A DNA stretch of 64,000 nucleotides from Sinohyriopsis cumingii (Eukaryota; Mollusca; Bivalvia; Unionida; Unionidae): positions 129,677,428 through 129,741,427 of the forward strand of contig CM068838.1 of assembly GCA_028554795.2 (NCBI GenBank), given 5' to 3'. Below the pieces are notes generated by a model, which saw only the letters and a program-made list of their open reading frames with translations, did not search any database and was not told the origin of the DNA. How positions within the stretch are numbered: the stretch's first letter is position 1; every line of letters begins with the position of its first letter. Made by a program: the position numbers and the translations under genes. This document shows positions 12,820 to 26,275 of the stretch, one piece after another.

Positions 12820-13285
12820 ACTAAGTCCGGACTGACGTTCTTGGGAGTGCACGACATCCACGGCTGGCTTGTCGAGTTCCTTGCTCTCTAGCCTCTTTCG
12901 GACATCGTATAATGGCGGAGATGTGGAACAATTTCCACCCGCCTAAAACTAGGTGTCCCCATGTGACGTCATCATTGCGACCAGTTGCAATGGGCGTTAC
13001 ATACTGCTTGGGTCGACAACTAGTACAGAAAATACGGAATGAAATCAACTCATTGTTAACATGAGTGTGTGTTGGGCCCATTCCCACTCATGAAAGCCCT
13101 TCATTCAGGTCGTTAGAGACATATAGTCCTACGACCTGACGGCTAAATTAGCAGTGCTCCTTGAGCACATAAACGCCTGGGGGTGTGGCACTAATTCCTT
13201 CCCCCAGGATCATTTAGCACCCTGCTAAACCATGCCCTTCTGGGCGCATGTGACGTAAATCCAATCAATCAAGCAATCAATGTCC
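12820..13285. repeat. SINE-like repeat with (AATC)n tail
   Basis: A GC-richer block stands out from its AT-rich surroundings and ends in AATCCAATCAATCAAGCAATC, the short-motif tail style of tRNA-derived SINEs. Only one copy is in this window, so the family and boundaries are inferred from composition and the tail. Confidence 0.4.
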
Positions 13286-13289
13286 TTGC

Positions 13290-16080
13290 AATATATGCAT
13301 CCCTTATTCCTCACTTACCCACACATAAACGTACACGCTGTATATATAATATAGGTCTATGGATCGACTATCAGCGTGGGGGGTGGGGTGGATTTTCTTC
13401 CCAACCACCTTTTTTATTCCACATTTTATATCAATAAAAATATTTTCAGCCAAAATGAACAATACAAGTAATTAATTTATCATAAGCCCGGAAATGGGTA
13501 TTATTTTTAAACTATTTGGTTGTTGGAAATTGAAACTTTTAAATAAACTTTAAAGAAACAAAATATTCTTAAAACAAAATATGGCTGCCCTTCACTGAAA
13601 AAGAAAGTCACTATTATAAAGGTCAATACACTGGGCTATTGGTCGAAAGCGCACTTGATAGAAATCAATAAATTGGGCAATTTACTCTATTACATGTAAC
13701 TGACTGCGATTTTTGAAATCGCGTGGAGGATTCTTTTTAAGACACAAAACTGACGCCGCAACGTAATCTAAATCGCCAAAACGTTAGCATATACTCCCTT
13801 CTGCATGGATCAAACGGTTTAGTGACCAAGACTACTTTGCGGTGCATTTTATTATCCTACCCTATTAAAAATAAAGTTCTCAGCCACAAAGTACCATCAT
13901 GTATAAAAGATCCACGGAACATATGTATCTTAAAAATATTGACGCAATTTATACTGATTGAACGCGCCACCAAACCTCATGTCCATTATCTCGCTACCGC
14001 GTCATACCGGCTCTACTGTCGCTGCATTTAAGTAGGTCTATTCCAGGAAATTGATGTTATGCAAACAGTCTCGTACATGGGGTATATTTCCCTGCACAAT
14101 GAACATATCAGATTTCATGCAAGTAGTATGCCTTCAGTTTATACTGTCCAAATTATATTTTTTATAATATTGATAAACTTTAATTTTTATATAGTTTCGC
14201 GATATTAAATAGGACGCACATGGGCTCGGATAATGCTTACAATTTACCTATATATATAGTACGTTTCCAGTTGGGACTTCATAATGTTACATATACGTCT
14301 AATACCAAGGTGGAAAATGGCAGGGAAAAGCCTAGTAACGGGTCAACAAAGTAAAGTTGAATGATTTAATTTTAAAAGAAATCACTACATTTAATGTTCT
14401 GCAAAACTAAATTTAATATTTGCGAGCAATCAAGTTTTCACTAAGAAATTTATTCCTCTTTTAAAAGTGTACCAGAAGCCTATTTTGCTTGGGACTCAAA
14501 CCTGGCTCCTGGCCACAACAAGCAGACACTGTATCTGCTTCCATTACATGCAGGGGCTTACTCTGACTGTAGCTGGTGGCCCAATTATGAAAAGGTGAAA
14601 CCATTATAAGAGGTAAATATGGGTTACATCTGGTAATGGTGAGGAGTGTATCCATTTAGGTATTGTCCAGATCTTTCGGTCAAGTAGTGTGTGCACACGA
14701 CTGAGGCAAAAAACGGGGTTCAATTCCTGACCATAGCAAATAGACTTTGTATCAGCCCCCATTACTAATTAGTACTTGAAGGAAGAAAATCTTGTTGGAA
14801 TAAACTTATTAGGAATTTCTAATAAAACCCACTGTGGCTGAAATAGTTGGTGTGAACTGTATGTTTTGTCTAACATGGACTCACTCTACATCAAGAGCAA
14901 TATGCCAATACATTTAGGCCAAATACTTACAATTTTAAAATTAAACTGTCCTGCAAAAAATATCAATGCAAGCTACATACAGAATTCCACTACACCTCAG
15001 ATAAAGAGAAAATCTCTCTCTTTATCTGAGGCTGCTTGTGATTGGATTTCCTCATACACACCTGCTTAACCAATCACTATCAGCCTGAATAAAAGTTTCT
15101 CACATGGTTGACTCAACATGACCTTTCATGCATACTGAGTAAGACAATCAGATTGTCTCTTCTAAGCAATCACTTCCCCATCCACTGATATATAGGAGCT
15201 TATTTTGTTGTATCCCTGATGGCATATTTATGCATATTCATGAGAAACAAAGAAATCTTGTTGCAGGCAGGTGTGAAAGAACTTGAAGCACATTTCTGCC
15301 CTTGACCAGAGTAAATGACACAATTTCGACTTGTGCAAATTTTGCATTAATGTGATTACATATTATTTATTTTTTTAATTTAATTATTGTTAGTGAAGAC
15401 TAAAAAAATAACGAAAATTATATTTATCTATAACAAAATAATCAGGATTTATAAATGGCTAAACAAATCATATTAAAGTTAATTGAGTTATGTATTTTTC
15501 AATGAAAATAAAAGGCAGTGAAACCTGTCAATCTGGCTTGGCTGTACTTACACTTCATAAAATAAAACATAGGGATTAATTAGAGAAATGTAAGTACACA
15601 AAACAAGATAGTAATGAAGGTATAATATTTTATTTCAATACTAAGTTGCTAAAACTTGTTACAAGTAAATTCATGTTTGGTATCATCAAATTAGAGTTCA
15701 AGATTTTGGTAACAAAAATACTGATGTGCAATAACAGACCCATGTGGGACACATTTCTATAGAGAATGGCATAGATAGGACTATTAACACACAACAATGT
15801 ACTGCACCAATGGCAAGGTAACATATGAATTTAAGAGCAATCTTGCTCATCTAGGGTATTAAGATTTTCTGGTCACCCAAAGGATCTCATCTAACTTATT
15901 TTACACAACACACTGAATTCTGCATCTATATTTGATCAGCAGAGCAAAGCCATTTGTAGCTAACCCTTCCTTTACTTAATACTTTTATACAGTAATGCAA
16001 TGACATCTTTATCATCATCATTGGCATTGTTAAGAACTCGCCCAATACAGCACTTGCCATCAGACTCTGCAGCAACTCAC
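13290..16080. other. Intron sequence without recognised genes
   Basis: AT-rich DNA. Two stretches around 14480-14540 (minus) and 14680-14760 (plus) resemble decayed tRNA-type SINE heads: each has a B-box-like GGTTCAATTCC or its complement plus CTTGTATCTGC-like downstream words in common. No exon was recognised. Confidence 0.35.
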
Positions 16081-16089
16081 TCACCAGCT

Positions 16090-16330
16090 TCACACTGTAC
16101 ACTGCACTCTTTGTGTGTGTCCTGTCACCAGCTTCACATTGTACACTGCACTCATTGTGTCCCGTCACCAGCTACACATTGTACACTGCATTATTTGTGT
16201 GTATCTCCTGTCATAAGATTTACAATGTCCTCCTAGTTTTTATGGGTCCTATCACCAGCTTCACATTGTACATTTCAATATTTGTGTGTGTGTTTTGTCA
16301 CACTGTAAACTGCACTCTTTGTGTTCATTA
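16090..16330. repeat. Minisatellite, about 42-bp period
   Basis: Five or six degenerate copies of a unit around CACCAGCTTCACATTGTACA followed by CTGCACTCTTTGTGTG. The His/Ser/Cys-rich open frames here are repeat-made. Confidence 0.85.
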
Positions 16331-17639
16331 CTTTTTTCTAAGTTTTTCATCAGTCTGAGAGTTCATGTAGTAGTTTGTTGATCTGGTGACAGCAGAACTC
16401 CCTTTCTGAATCACTTGAAGCATCAATCCCATAAAGGTGACACTCAGTTGATGCTAATTTGATTGATATATTTATCACTTATAATGAAGAAATAACATTA
16501 AACTTGCACCACTGTCCTTGTTTTTATGCCACTGCTATTGTCATCTGCTGTGGCTTGTGTGCAACTCATGTACATGCATTTATATTACTTTCAATATATG
16601 CCAGTTTTGATTTATGCCATAATCACGGGAAAGCATCTATGGCATTCATTAAGCATCATCTGTACTTTGCTGTTTTAAATGTAAGCGTTTGCACTTCATA
16701 GCAAAATCAACGCCTAGTATGTGGTTGAGTACATAACAGAAAAATGCTGCACATCTTAAGCTTAGCAAGAGTAATGTCAATGGCATACTACACGCCCACA
16801 CCATGTAAAATAGTCCTTTATTTAGGCTCTCATAGAATATTATTGATTTTGGAGCTTACACTCAATCCAGGGTAAGGTATGTTGCTGCTGCTGATGAACT
16901 TACTCCAGAAGAAAATGTATTCTGTAAAATCCCATTTGCTTTAGTTACAATGACCTTGACCTTTTTATCCCGAAATCAACTCGCCTTGTCCATATCTTAT
17001 GGGCAAGCCCTAGACAATCTTTGGTCAAGGTACGTGGTTCAAAACTAAGTTTCTTCTACGCACAAACATTTTATTCTTTCTGTTACTGTAACCGTGACCA
17101 TTTTCTTCCAAATATAGTAGGATTCTTTCTGACCTAACCTATAAGTTATCCACAATCTTTTGTGACAGACCATAGCCAATAACTTAAATCTGTGTGTGGA
17201 AGCCAATTTTGTTCATTCAGTTACTTGACCTTTAAATTCCAAAACTGAGTATGCTTCTTCTTAGCCCATGTGCAAGCCATCCACAATGTTTACTCCAGGT
17301 ATGTGATGTAAAATTATTGCTGTGGAAAAACCATTTTTATTCTTTCAGCCACAGTAACAAAGGTAACCTTGATAGTTTTACTTCTGTCCCTGAAACCAAT
17401 ATACTTTATCCTTACACTAAGTGCAAGCCATCTACAAAGTTACGTGGAGAACTGGCATTATCATGCAGAAACCATTTTCTTCATTCAGTCACACTGATCT
17501 TGACCTTTGACCTTTTTTACCATGACATTAACAGGGTTCTTCTTTCATTATGAACTTGACTGTTAAGATTTGCAAAGGTACTTCTCAAACTCTGTCCATT
17601 TAATCATTCATGTACCAAATAGGGTTATATTTCCCATCT

Positions 17640-18200
17640 TCACCTTTTTATTCATTCATATATCATAGTTTCACCCATTCATATACCATATAGGGCAGAT
17701 ATTCCCATCTTCACCCATTTGATCATTCATGTACAATACATGGTTATATTTCCTATCTTCAACCATTTAATCATTAATGTACCATACTAGGTTATATTTT
17801 CCATCTTCAACCATTTAATCATTCATATACCATACAGGGTTATATTTCCCATCTTCAACCATTTAATCAGTCATATACCATACAGTTATATTCCCATCTA
17901 CCATATAGGGTTATATTTCCAAATACCATTCAGGGTTATATTCCCATCAACCATACAGGATTATATTCCCATCTATAATTCAGGGTTATATTCCCATCTA
18001 CCATACAGGGTCATATTCCCATCTACCATTCAGGGTTATATTTCCATCTACCATACAGGGTTATATTCCCATCTACCATACAGGGTTATATTCCCATCTA
18101 CCATTCAGGGTTATATTTCCATCTACCATTCAGGGTTATATTCCCATCTACCATACAGGGTTATATTCCCATCTACCATACAGGGTTATATTTCCAGTCT
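17640..18200. repeat. Minisatellite, 25-bp core unit
   Basis: Right part is a regular array of CCATACAGGG + TTATATTCCC + ATCTA. The left part (17.64-17.88 kb) is a longer related unit including TTCACCATTTAATCATTCA. The array seems to have shortened its period from about 52 to 25 bases from left to right. Confidence 0.92.
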
Positions 18201-18496
18201 TCATCCATGCTCATATACTGCTTATTAGGATTAAACATCTTACTGTCAGGTCTTTTCAGAAATTAAAACTCTTTCCATTTATTGGTCTAATTTGTCAACA
18301 GTTTTTTTCTCCTGTTATTACGCCATGAGATTCCTTTTGAAGCCAAATGTTGAGCCGCTTGAATAATGCTCACTATTCTACTGCTTACCAAGGTATCAAC
18401 AACTTTATGATAAGGCATGTAACCTTTCTTGGTACTTTAATTTCACATTCAGTACATATAACATGAATACATCTAAGCATTTTATTATTCTGATCT

Positions 18497-18835
18497 CTGT
18501 GTGTGTGTGTGTGTGTGCGTGTGTGTGTGTGTGTGTGATTAGAATTTTTAACGTAGCTTCAACAATTTTTCAGTCATATCACTACGATGTCTGCAGTGTG
18601 GCAGATTATAGTGATGTCCAGCACTGGGGCATCATGCCGCAGACATGTAGCATGATGTCACATTATCCTGACACCAAGCAGACCAGCCCTAACACTAACC
18701 ACTTGAGCGCCAAGTGAGGCAGCTGTTAGTACATGTACATTTTTTGTAAGTCTTTGTTATGACTTGGCTGGGGATTGAACCCACAATCTCCTGCTTCTGA
18801 GATGGACGCTCTAACCTCTAGAGCGGTTTATTCTG
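18497..18835 (-). repeat. tRNA-derived SINE, family 1, with (CA)n tail
   Basis: Read on the minus strand, a tRNA-like head includes GGTTAGAGCGTCCATCTC and the B box GGGTTCAATCCCC. A unique body with CATGATGCCCCAGTGCTGGA follows, and the element ends in a CA microsatellite. Two more copies are at 21474-21690 (head lost) and 57978-58306. Confidence 0.75.
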
Positions 18836-19840
18836 ATCTGTAACCTCCTCAATATTTCCTTGGGAGTTCTATGGATATTTACCTTTGTTGCAGAATTTTA
18901 TCCAGCTATTCACAGTAAGGCCTGGTATTTGCTCTGCCAATGGTCAATATTTCACTGTTGTCAATGATTTTATATCTTTGTTATACTTAATATTGTTATT
19001 AAGGTCTCTTTTCTTTGCTCCTATGGTTCTTTTGGGAAAACTGAACTGTAGGACCAGTTTTTCCATTTGGTCCAACTGACTTGTGGCGCCAGATTCATTC
19101 CTCGACACGTCTTTTTTGCAGCTCAAAGTCTTCTGTTGCTCATCTTCAGTTTTTCATTTCCTATCTTTCTCTCATGTTCACCTTTTGTTTTCTTCTTGCC
19201 CTATACTTCTTTTAGATTTCTGCCCCTAATTACAGCATTCTTGTATTACATGTACCCATTTTAGAGATACATGTAAATCATTATTTGTTTTATATAATCA
19301 CTTAAAAATAGTTTGGTTTGATTATCTTGCACTGTAAAACTGTGTTTGCACTTTGCTTTGATTTGTCTGGTAATTGATAATATTGTGTTCTACAGTACAG
19401 TACAGCGAGGTACAGTACAGTGCAGCATCGTACAAAAAACAACCAAGATGTTTATATGAACAGAATCACTCATTTGCTGCATTTTTTCCAAAGTAGTTTA
19501 GGAAAATTAGCAGTAACAAACTTGTAACAGACAGTCAACAGGCCACCCTTTATAAAGTTCATCTGGTCTCTGACCAGTATAAGTAAAATTTAAGTGAGAG
19601 TGATTCTTGAAGACATGACAAATCTGAAATTGGAATTGTTTTGTTTAAACAGCATACATTTTATTTGAGGACTTATGATAAACTGAGAAGTAAACCCCAA
19701 AAAACATATGAACCCTATTTTCTTGTTATCATATTTACATAGCCTTCATTTCCCAATTTCTGCCAGATTCTCAACTGTAAGTTATCCTGGATGGAGATAG
19801 AAAGGTGCAGATCCAATGTTAAAATCTTCAGCTGAAATTG
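18836..19840. other. Intron sequence, nothing recognised
   Basis: T-rich DNA with a short TACAGTACAG repeat near 19394-19430. No exon with matching splice phase was found. Confidence 0.35.
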
Positions 19841-19842
19841 GA

Positions 19843-20855
19843 AGGTTGTTCCACTTGCGAGTCATGCTGGGTAAATAACTGGAAGGTCATTCAACTTGCT
19901 AGTCATGCTGGATAAATAATTGGAAAGTCGTTCCACTTGCTAGTCATGCTGGGTAAATAATTGGAAGGTCATTCCACTTGCTAGTCATGCTGGATAAATA
20001 ACTGGAAGGTTGTTCCACTTGCTAGTCATGATGGGTAAATAACTGGAAGGTCGTTCCACTTGCTAGTCATGCTGGATAAATAACTGGAAGGTGGTTCCAC
20101 TTGCTAGTCATGATGGGTAAATAACTGGAAGGTCGTTCCACTTGCTAGTCATGCTGGATAAATAACTGGAAGGTTGTTCCACTTGCTAGTCATGCTGGGT
20201 AAATAATTGGAAGGTCGTTCCACTTGCTAGTCATGCTGGATAAATAACTGGAAGGTGGTTCCACTTGCTAGTCATGATGGGTAAATAACTGGAAGGTCGT
20301 TCCACTTGCTAGTCATGCTGGATAAATAACTGGAAGGTTGTTCCACTTGCTAGTCATGCTGGGTAAATAATTGGAAGGTCGTTCCACTTGCTAGTCATGC
20401 TGGATAAATAACTGGAAGGTGGTTCCACTTGCTAGTCATGATGGGTAAATAACTGGAAGGTCGTTCCACTTGCTAGTCATGCTGGATAAATAATTGGAAG
20501 GCCATTCCACTTGCTAGTCATGCTGGATAAATAACTGGAAGGTCATTCCACTTGCTAGTCATGCTGGATAAATAATTGGAAGGTCATTCCACTTGCTAGT
20601 CATGCTAGATAAATAATTGGAAGGTCATTCCACTTGCTAGTCATGCTAGATAAATAATTGTAAGGTCGTTCCACTTGCTAGTCATGCTGGATAAATAATT
20701 GGAAGGTCATTCCACTTGCTAGTCATGCTAGATAAATAATTGTAAGGTCGTTCCACTTGCTAGTCATGCTGGATAAATAATTGGAAGGTCATTCCACTTG
20801 CTAGTCATGCTGGATAAATAATTGGAAGGTTGTTCCACTTGCTATCATGCTGGAT
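19843..20855. repeat. 41-bp minisatellite with 164-bp higher-order unit
   Basis: About 25 copies of GGATAAATAACTGGAAGG + TCGTTCCACTTGCTAGTCAT + GCT. Between about 20040 and 20480 the variants cycle in a fixed order of four (GGTTG, GGTCG, GGTGG, GGTCG before TTCC, with GATGGG marking the fourth). The GGTGGTTCC variant recurs at 20091, 20255 and 20419, exactly 164 bases apart. Later units are more mixed. Confidence 0.95.
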
Positions 20856-20859
20856 AAAT

Positions 20860-21470
20860 AAGAACTTTGATGAAAAGAAGTTCACATCTTAAGTTGAACC
20901 AAGTTATTTCTCAGTTTGTAAAAGTCAACATATGTGCTTGGTGTTATTAAATCTGTTTTAGTTTGGGCCAGTTTTATTTATGATTTTATAAAAATTGCAT
21001 AAATTTGAGTTTAGTGCAATGCATATTCAAAGTGCTCTTGATAAATAATGACAGGCCCATTCCCTTACTTTAAGATCATACAAGTGATGAGACTTTTTCC
21101 CCCCAAATTAAGCAACTTACCCTCAAATTTGTATTCACAAGTAATGTCTTTGCTAAAAATAACAGACTGGTATCCCAATCATATTTAACTAGCCAGGTTC
21201 CTTACAGTTTTCTGCATACTAATCTACTCAGACTGGATTCTTTTAAGATTGGTCCTAGATTTCATTCTGATTGGTGGCAAGCAATCACAATATAATTATC
21301 AGAGCCTGTTTTTGAGCCAGATATTTAGACAGGAAATTCCCCCTCCATTTCATGGTTTCTTTAACAGTGGAAATCTTTTCTTCCAAGGACTTTTCAAGGC
21401 TAAAACCAGTTTTCTGAAATTCAAGGATCTTTTAAGGCAATTCCAAAAATATAGTTTATGCAAACAAAGC
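20860..21470. other. Intron sequence, nothing recognised
   Basis: Unremarkable AT-rich DNA within the minus-strand gene; no supported feature. Confidence 0.35.
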
Positions 21471-21473
21471 ATT

Positions 21474-21690
21474 TTGTGTGTGTGTGTGTGTGATTTAGAT
21501 TTTTAACATAGCCTTAACAATTATTCAGTCATATCGCTATGATGTATGATCTGTGGCAGTTTATAGTGATGTCTAGCACTAGGGCATCATGCTGCAGACA
21601 AGTAGCATGATGTCCCACCCAGTCACATTATCCTGTCACCAGGTCAACCAGTCGTAACACTAACCTCTTAATGCTGAACGCCTTACAGTA
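21474..21690 (-). repeat. SINE family 1, head-truncated copy
   Basis: Shares the GT tract, the GATTTAGATTTTTAACATAG segment and the GGGCATCATGC(T/C)GCAGACA body with the copy at 18497-18835, but the tRNA-like head is missing, as in 5'-truncated retroposons. Confidence 0.75.
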
Positions 21691-22358
21691 AAACTCAGTC
21701 TTCAAAGACCTCTGTTATGAGACCCGTCTGTCTCAATATTTGCACATTTGGTCAAATTCTTGGCATGAATTATGAAATTGATATTAAGTCCCATAATGAC
21801 CCATACTTGAAAAGGTCCACCTAGAAACTACAGAATTAACACTATCATCCTGTCTACCATATTTATCCCCTTACAAAAATGTCTGCCATCATATGTGCTG
21901 CCTGATCTTCACCTTTGTTGTTTGCTCCAAAAGACAAGACTTAGCAGACTGAATGATCTATTCATTCACTGATTTTCTGATACACCAGTGTATTATCTGA
22001 CAGAAGTGTGGACTGTGACACTATGTACAATTAGGTTGGTGTTACATATGAATGCAATGCTCAAATTAAATTTTTGGAGTTAAGGATGATTGCCTCCCAA
22101 ATTTTCGACTTTTATCTTAAGTGATTCTAGATGAATTTCTCCCAGTTTCAACTGACAGTGTCCCCCTAAATTAACAAAATATTTGAAATGTGATCATTAC
22201 AGAGGGAAATTGGCATACACAATGTCGCCCTGACACTAAAAGTCAATAATGGGCTGATGTACATTTTCTTCATCTACTCTTAACTGCTGCTTTTATGGAG
22301 CACTTTTTTGTACTGGCTAATAATTAAATTTATTTCAAAATCAGGTCAATGAACTCAC

Positions 22359-22900
22359 GACTTTCTCATGGTCTTTCCTCTTCTTCAGCACTGTCTCTGC
22401 ATGCTGCTTAATGCGTTTCTCAAGTCTCTGAAAAACTTCTCTTTCTGCAGTTTTCCTTGACACAGTAACAAAGATCTGTTCTCCTGGGGTACCATTATTG
22501 GCTGGTTCCACATTAAAAGCTATGTGGCATTTGTATTTCCTTTGTAAAGGAAATATGTGTCCTCCGCCATACCCTATCAAATTGCCAAGATACTGCTTGT
22601 CAAAGTTTGGAAGAGCAAATTTATGTGTCTCATCTTTGGCTTTTCGATAATTTGGGTCATTAAGTAATGGAGCAGGTTCTAGTAAGGAAAAATCATTCTC
22701 AAGTGCTTTACGCAGAATGTGGACAAACCGGTGTGCACTGGTTTTGTGTTCATCAGGGTCATTGTTTTCTTTCAGCTTCTCTACATATTTCTGTAGTCTT
22801 AAAAAGACAGGTTCTTGTTTGTGCAGGAGATGGTTTTCAACAAAGTTCCAGGATTCCTGAAGCTGAGTATCTGTAATGTCATCGAATGGGTCATCTGGAT
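22359..22900 (-). CDS. KH-domain protein, main coding exon (exon 3)
   Basis: A 542-base exon on the minus strand between TTTCTTCCAG and GTGAGT, open in one frame and about 180 residues. It starts in phase 1 after the exon at 26776-26967 and begins DPDDPFDDITDTQLQESW. An alpha-helical region follows, with NFVENHLL and AHRFVHILRKAL. Then comes NLIGYGGGHIFPL, which fits the KH signature I-G-x-x-G-x-x-I and so predicts single-stranded RNA or DNA binding. It ends in a Lys/Arg-rich helix (RLEKRIKQHAETVLKKRK). Total seen for the gene is 302 codons over six coding exons spanning more than 21 kb. I do not recognise the orthologue, so I give no symbol; RNA binding is inferred from the KH motif alone. 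Antisense open frames here are shadows. Confidence 0.85.
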
Positions 22901-22909
22901 CTGGAAGAA

Positions 22910-23780
22910 AATAAGCAAGAAAAATCATTAGGATACAGTCAGGTCCCCTGGTTAAATTATAAAGAACCAAAATTCAAATTATCATTTTTCAACGCTTTTA
23001 TGTGTATTGGCCAAAATGCAGCCACCATAAAATCAAGAGATGAGTGATTGAGATAGGCACAAGTAATAACATAGCAACAGCCATAACTTCATGATTTTTA
23101 ATCTACAATGACAGGTCTCTCAAAGGTTTGAGCAAAATCCATCTAGAGACAGAACTAGGGCTTCAACAAGTCCTTTCTTTCTTCCTGAACATGTCCCCCT
23201 TTTCAGTCCTTATATCTCTGTACAGAAACTGACACTGATAATGATATACCCACTTTCCAGAGTTTCTTTTCTTTTGAAAGTTCAAACTTTCTAACCTTAT
23301 ACTGATATAACATCTGAGCCCTTCAATGGAAGAAAAAAACCTCTTCCTGCCTCCTTTTACCTTACATTTAGTATAATCAACAATGTAGGTGTTTTTTCGT
23401 TAAGCGAGTATTTGTTTCCTTGTCTGGCTAAGACGCCTTCTGAGAAGGAAAATGCTGCACTATTGTACATGTGCCAAAGATGTAGGTCAGACTGAAGGTG
23501 TTCCAGGCATATATAGCATCAGCAATGTGACTTGAAAAAAGCACATCTGCTTGACAGTTGGAAACATAATTCCATGGTACATATTGTATGGACTCAATGG
23601 AAATGAAGCTATCTGCATAGGGTTAAAAAAAAACTTTTACCTCAATTTCAACCTTAACGTTAGAAATATTAAACAAATTACAGATTCGACTAAAACCAGC
23701 CATTATAAGCATATTTTCAAAATTTGTAAGAGTCTACAGCAGCATGTGTAATATGGTCAACAGTAAGGCTATCAAAAATC
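22910..23780. other. Intron sequence, nothing recognised
   Basis: First part of the intron upstream (in gene sense) of the KH exon. AT-rich, no supported feature. Confidence 0.35.
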
Positions 23781-23787
23781 TATACTG

Positions 23788-23855
23788 GCCGCCATGTATA
23801 GCCTATCTTGTGCTGAAAAATGGCATTAAACCCTACAACAACAATGTTAATCCAT
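23788..23855 (+). repeat. SINE family 2, 3' fragment
   Basis: Contains CTGGCCGCCATGTATAGCCT and the 3' end GAAAAATGGCATTAAACCCT followed by ACAACAACA, identical in layout to the tail of the full copies at 26022-26275 and 27689-27942. A 5'-truncated retroposon. Confidence 0.8.
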
Positions 23856-24380
23856 TTGAGTTCATCTTTTATATAAGTGTAAGATTTTAATTAAATCAGT
23901 TTGATATTGATTAAATCAATATTTTATAAACTTAAAATATATAAATACTGTAAAATTCATTTAACGTTAAGATTTTATTTAAGGTATTTTTTAAAGATAT
24001 TATTTTTTTAAAGATTTAATCTTGGTTACGTTCACCCTGTGATAGTTCTCTGGCACATAAGTTGTAAAAATTGGTCACATGCATGTATATTTGATATGGA
24101 ACACTTGAAGACATGTACTGGATATCAATACTGCTATTTATTGTTGCGAGAAGTTAAGCAAACATCGTCTGCTGGCATAATAATACAAAAAAAATTATTA
24201 GACACTTTCTATTCTTTATTTTATTACATCAATTATTAATACAATCAGGTTCCAGAAAGCTTCAATGTTTCCTTATATCTACCCCCTAATTAGAATTTTG
24301 TTTATAAGCAGAATTTCACTCTTTAATAAATCCACAGAGGTAGGGTAAATACAATCATTGTTTCAATATAATATATTTTG

Positions 24381-25667
24381 CAGCAGGGAAGTGGCCTTAT
24401 AATGAGGGTGGCCTTTCTAGAGGGGAGATGACAAATGCGAATAGCAAATACATATGAAGAAAGTCACAAGTACATTTAATTCAAAAACATTTAATATTTT
24501 CATAAAAAAAAATCACATGCATGCTGTGAAATGAATGTAAAACAAATGGTTTCATCATTTTCAAAAGAATGTTATGAATAAACATTTATATACTTTTAAA
24601 AATGTCTTTATAATTATGTTACAGATCACATCATCTGTCACTTTGTTAGTAAAAAACAAACAAGTCTCGTCACAATTAAAATTATCATTGCTGTCATATC
24701 CCCTGCATATATATCGTTTAGTCTTTTGTTCCAATCTTCAACATCAGTTTTCTGCAAGGATCCTTGATGATATGTTTATATTTTTGCAATAAGTCATTCA
24801 CATGCTGCCAACTACAATACTGATAAAACAATTTTTTATGCATCTAAACAGTCAAATTGCTGTGTGTTTTTAAAGGAAGTGATCTTGTCACGTGATTCAT
24901 TTGTCGCAGTCTGGTACCCTATTGTTTCTATACATTTCTTTACACTAAGTGAGAGAAGCCAAAACGGCTTTGATATGTACTATTAATGTCACGCAGATTT
25001 GACCTCGCAGCCATTAGGATTTGTAATTTTGACAATTATTGTCAGTAGTAATAGCCACTAATTATCAATGTGAACAAGATCAACATCTTACTAACGGAAG
25101 CCATAAAGGCTATCAAATCATTTTCATGCTGACTTGTGTATGTACATCGATACTGCCACTTCTCAGCTGTTACTACTGTTCAATAATTGTAATCTTAACA
25201 ATTATCAGAGTGTCTAAACTGGACATCTTATGATAACACAGCAGTAAGGCTAATTGGATTACATGTACATACCCTTTTGTATAGATTAAAATTTGAATCT
25301 TTCTCTGCTTTATGGAATAAATGTGGCTTCTCATGTGGCGTAAATGATATAATATTAACCTTAGTGGTACATGCACTTTAGTCAACACTTCTTTCAGTAA
25401 CGAAAACCTGACATCAGTTAACATAAATCGGATTACTTAACACATGAATAAAATCCTGGTTCTGGATACATATTAAAATAAAATCCGGCTGCTTGTGAGG
25501 GGTAAATTTTATATTATTGCACTAATATGCTGGCTGCTGGTCACGTTAGCTGGGTGGCCTTTTGTGAGGGGTACTTTTGGACACAAACTCGCCAGTGCCA
25601 ACAGATTCTGGCCAGTAAGGAGTGGGTGGCTGCTGGTCAGGGGGGCCATTCAAGATGGGGACTACTG
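24381..25667 (-). mobile_element. pogo/Tigger-like element, second copy, left end lost
   Basis: From CAGCAGGGAAGTGGCCTTAT onward it matches the element at 876-2538 for its whole length, with several internal deletions, and ends GACTACTG-like before TA at 25668-25669. About 37 bases of the left end including the inverted repeat are missing. The segment matching the transposase HTH is also interrupted, so it is inactive. By eye the two copies are roughly 85-90% alike. Confidence 0.85.
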
Positions 25668-26021
25668 TATACCTTATACATTTTTGGAAACATAAAGATT
25701 GCTATAATAGCCTTTGCTTGAAAATATTTCTCCTTCACCTTTAGAACACCATGCATGTCAAGCGAGTCTTTGAATATCAAAAGCATAACATACAGCAGAA
25801 GAAGAGCATTCCAAACTTGCAACTCAGTAGATGCATAGGTTCACCAAGTAGTGGAGAACCACTACTAGATAATGATGTTACTGTAATTTTTGGTGGATGC
25901 AATGAAACTTAATCCATTCACTACAAGGCACAATGTGAAAAGCCATAATAACCAACACACTAGGTCCACGATGGTCAGAGCTTGGACAGAGTAAATGTCT
26001 ACCAAGGCAACACAGATCTTC

Positions 26022-26275
26022 CTTGTTGTTGTTGTTGTAGGGTTTAACGCCATTTTTCAGCACACATTAGGCTATACATGGCGGCCAGTATTAATGGTAA
26101 AGGATGAACCCGGGAAATCCCCGGAAAGAACCACCAACCCTCGAGAAGCTACTGGTAAGCTTTCTCACATACCCACATTGGCCGAATCCGAAACTCGAAC
26201 CCACGCAAACAGAGGTGAGATGGCAGTGATCCATAACGGAGAGCGCTTTAGACCACTCAACCACTCAGGGCCCCA
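26022..26275 (-). repeat. tRNA-derived SINE, family 2
   Basis: On the minus strand the head reads GAGTGGTTGAGTGGTCTAAA (A box of a Leu/Ser-type tRNA) and the B box GGGTTCGAGT. The body has GGGTATGTGAGAAAG and GGTTCTTTCC. The 3' end is ATGGCGTTAAACCCT plus (ACA)n. Confidence 0.82.

Noticed and set aside
16000-16358. His/Ser/Cys-rich frames that look like a small secreted protein
   Set aside because: Made by the 42-bp tandem repeat; no signal peptide or stable frame across units.
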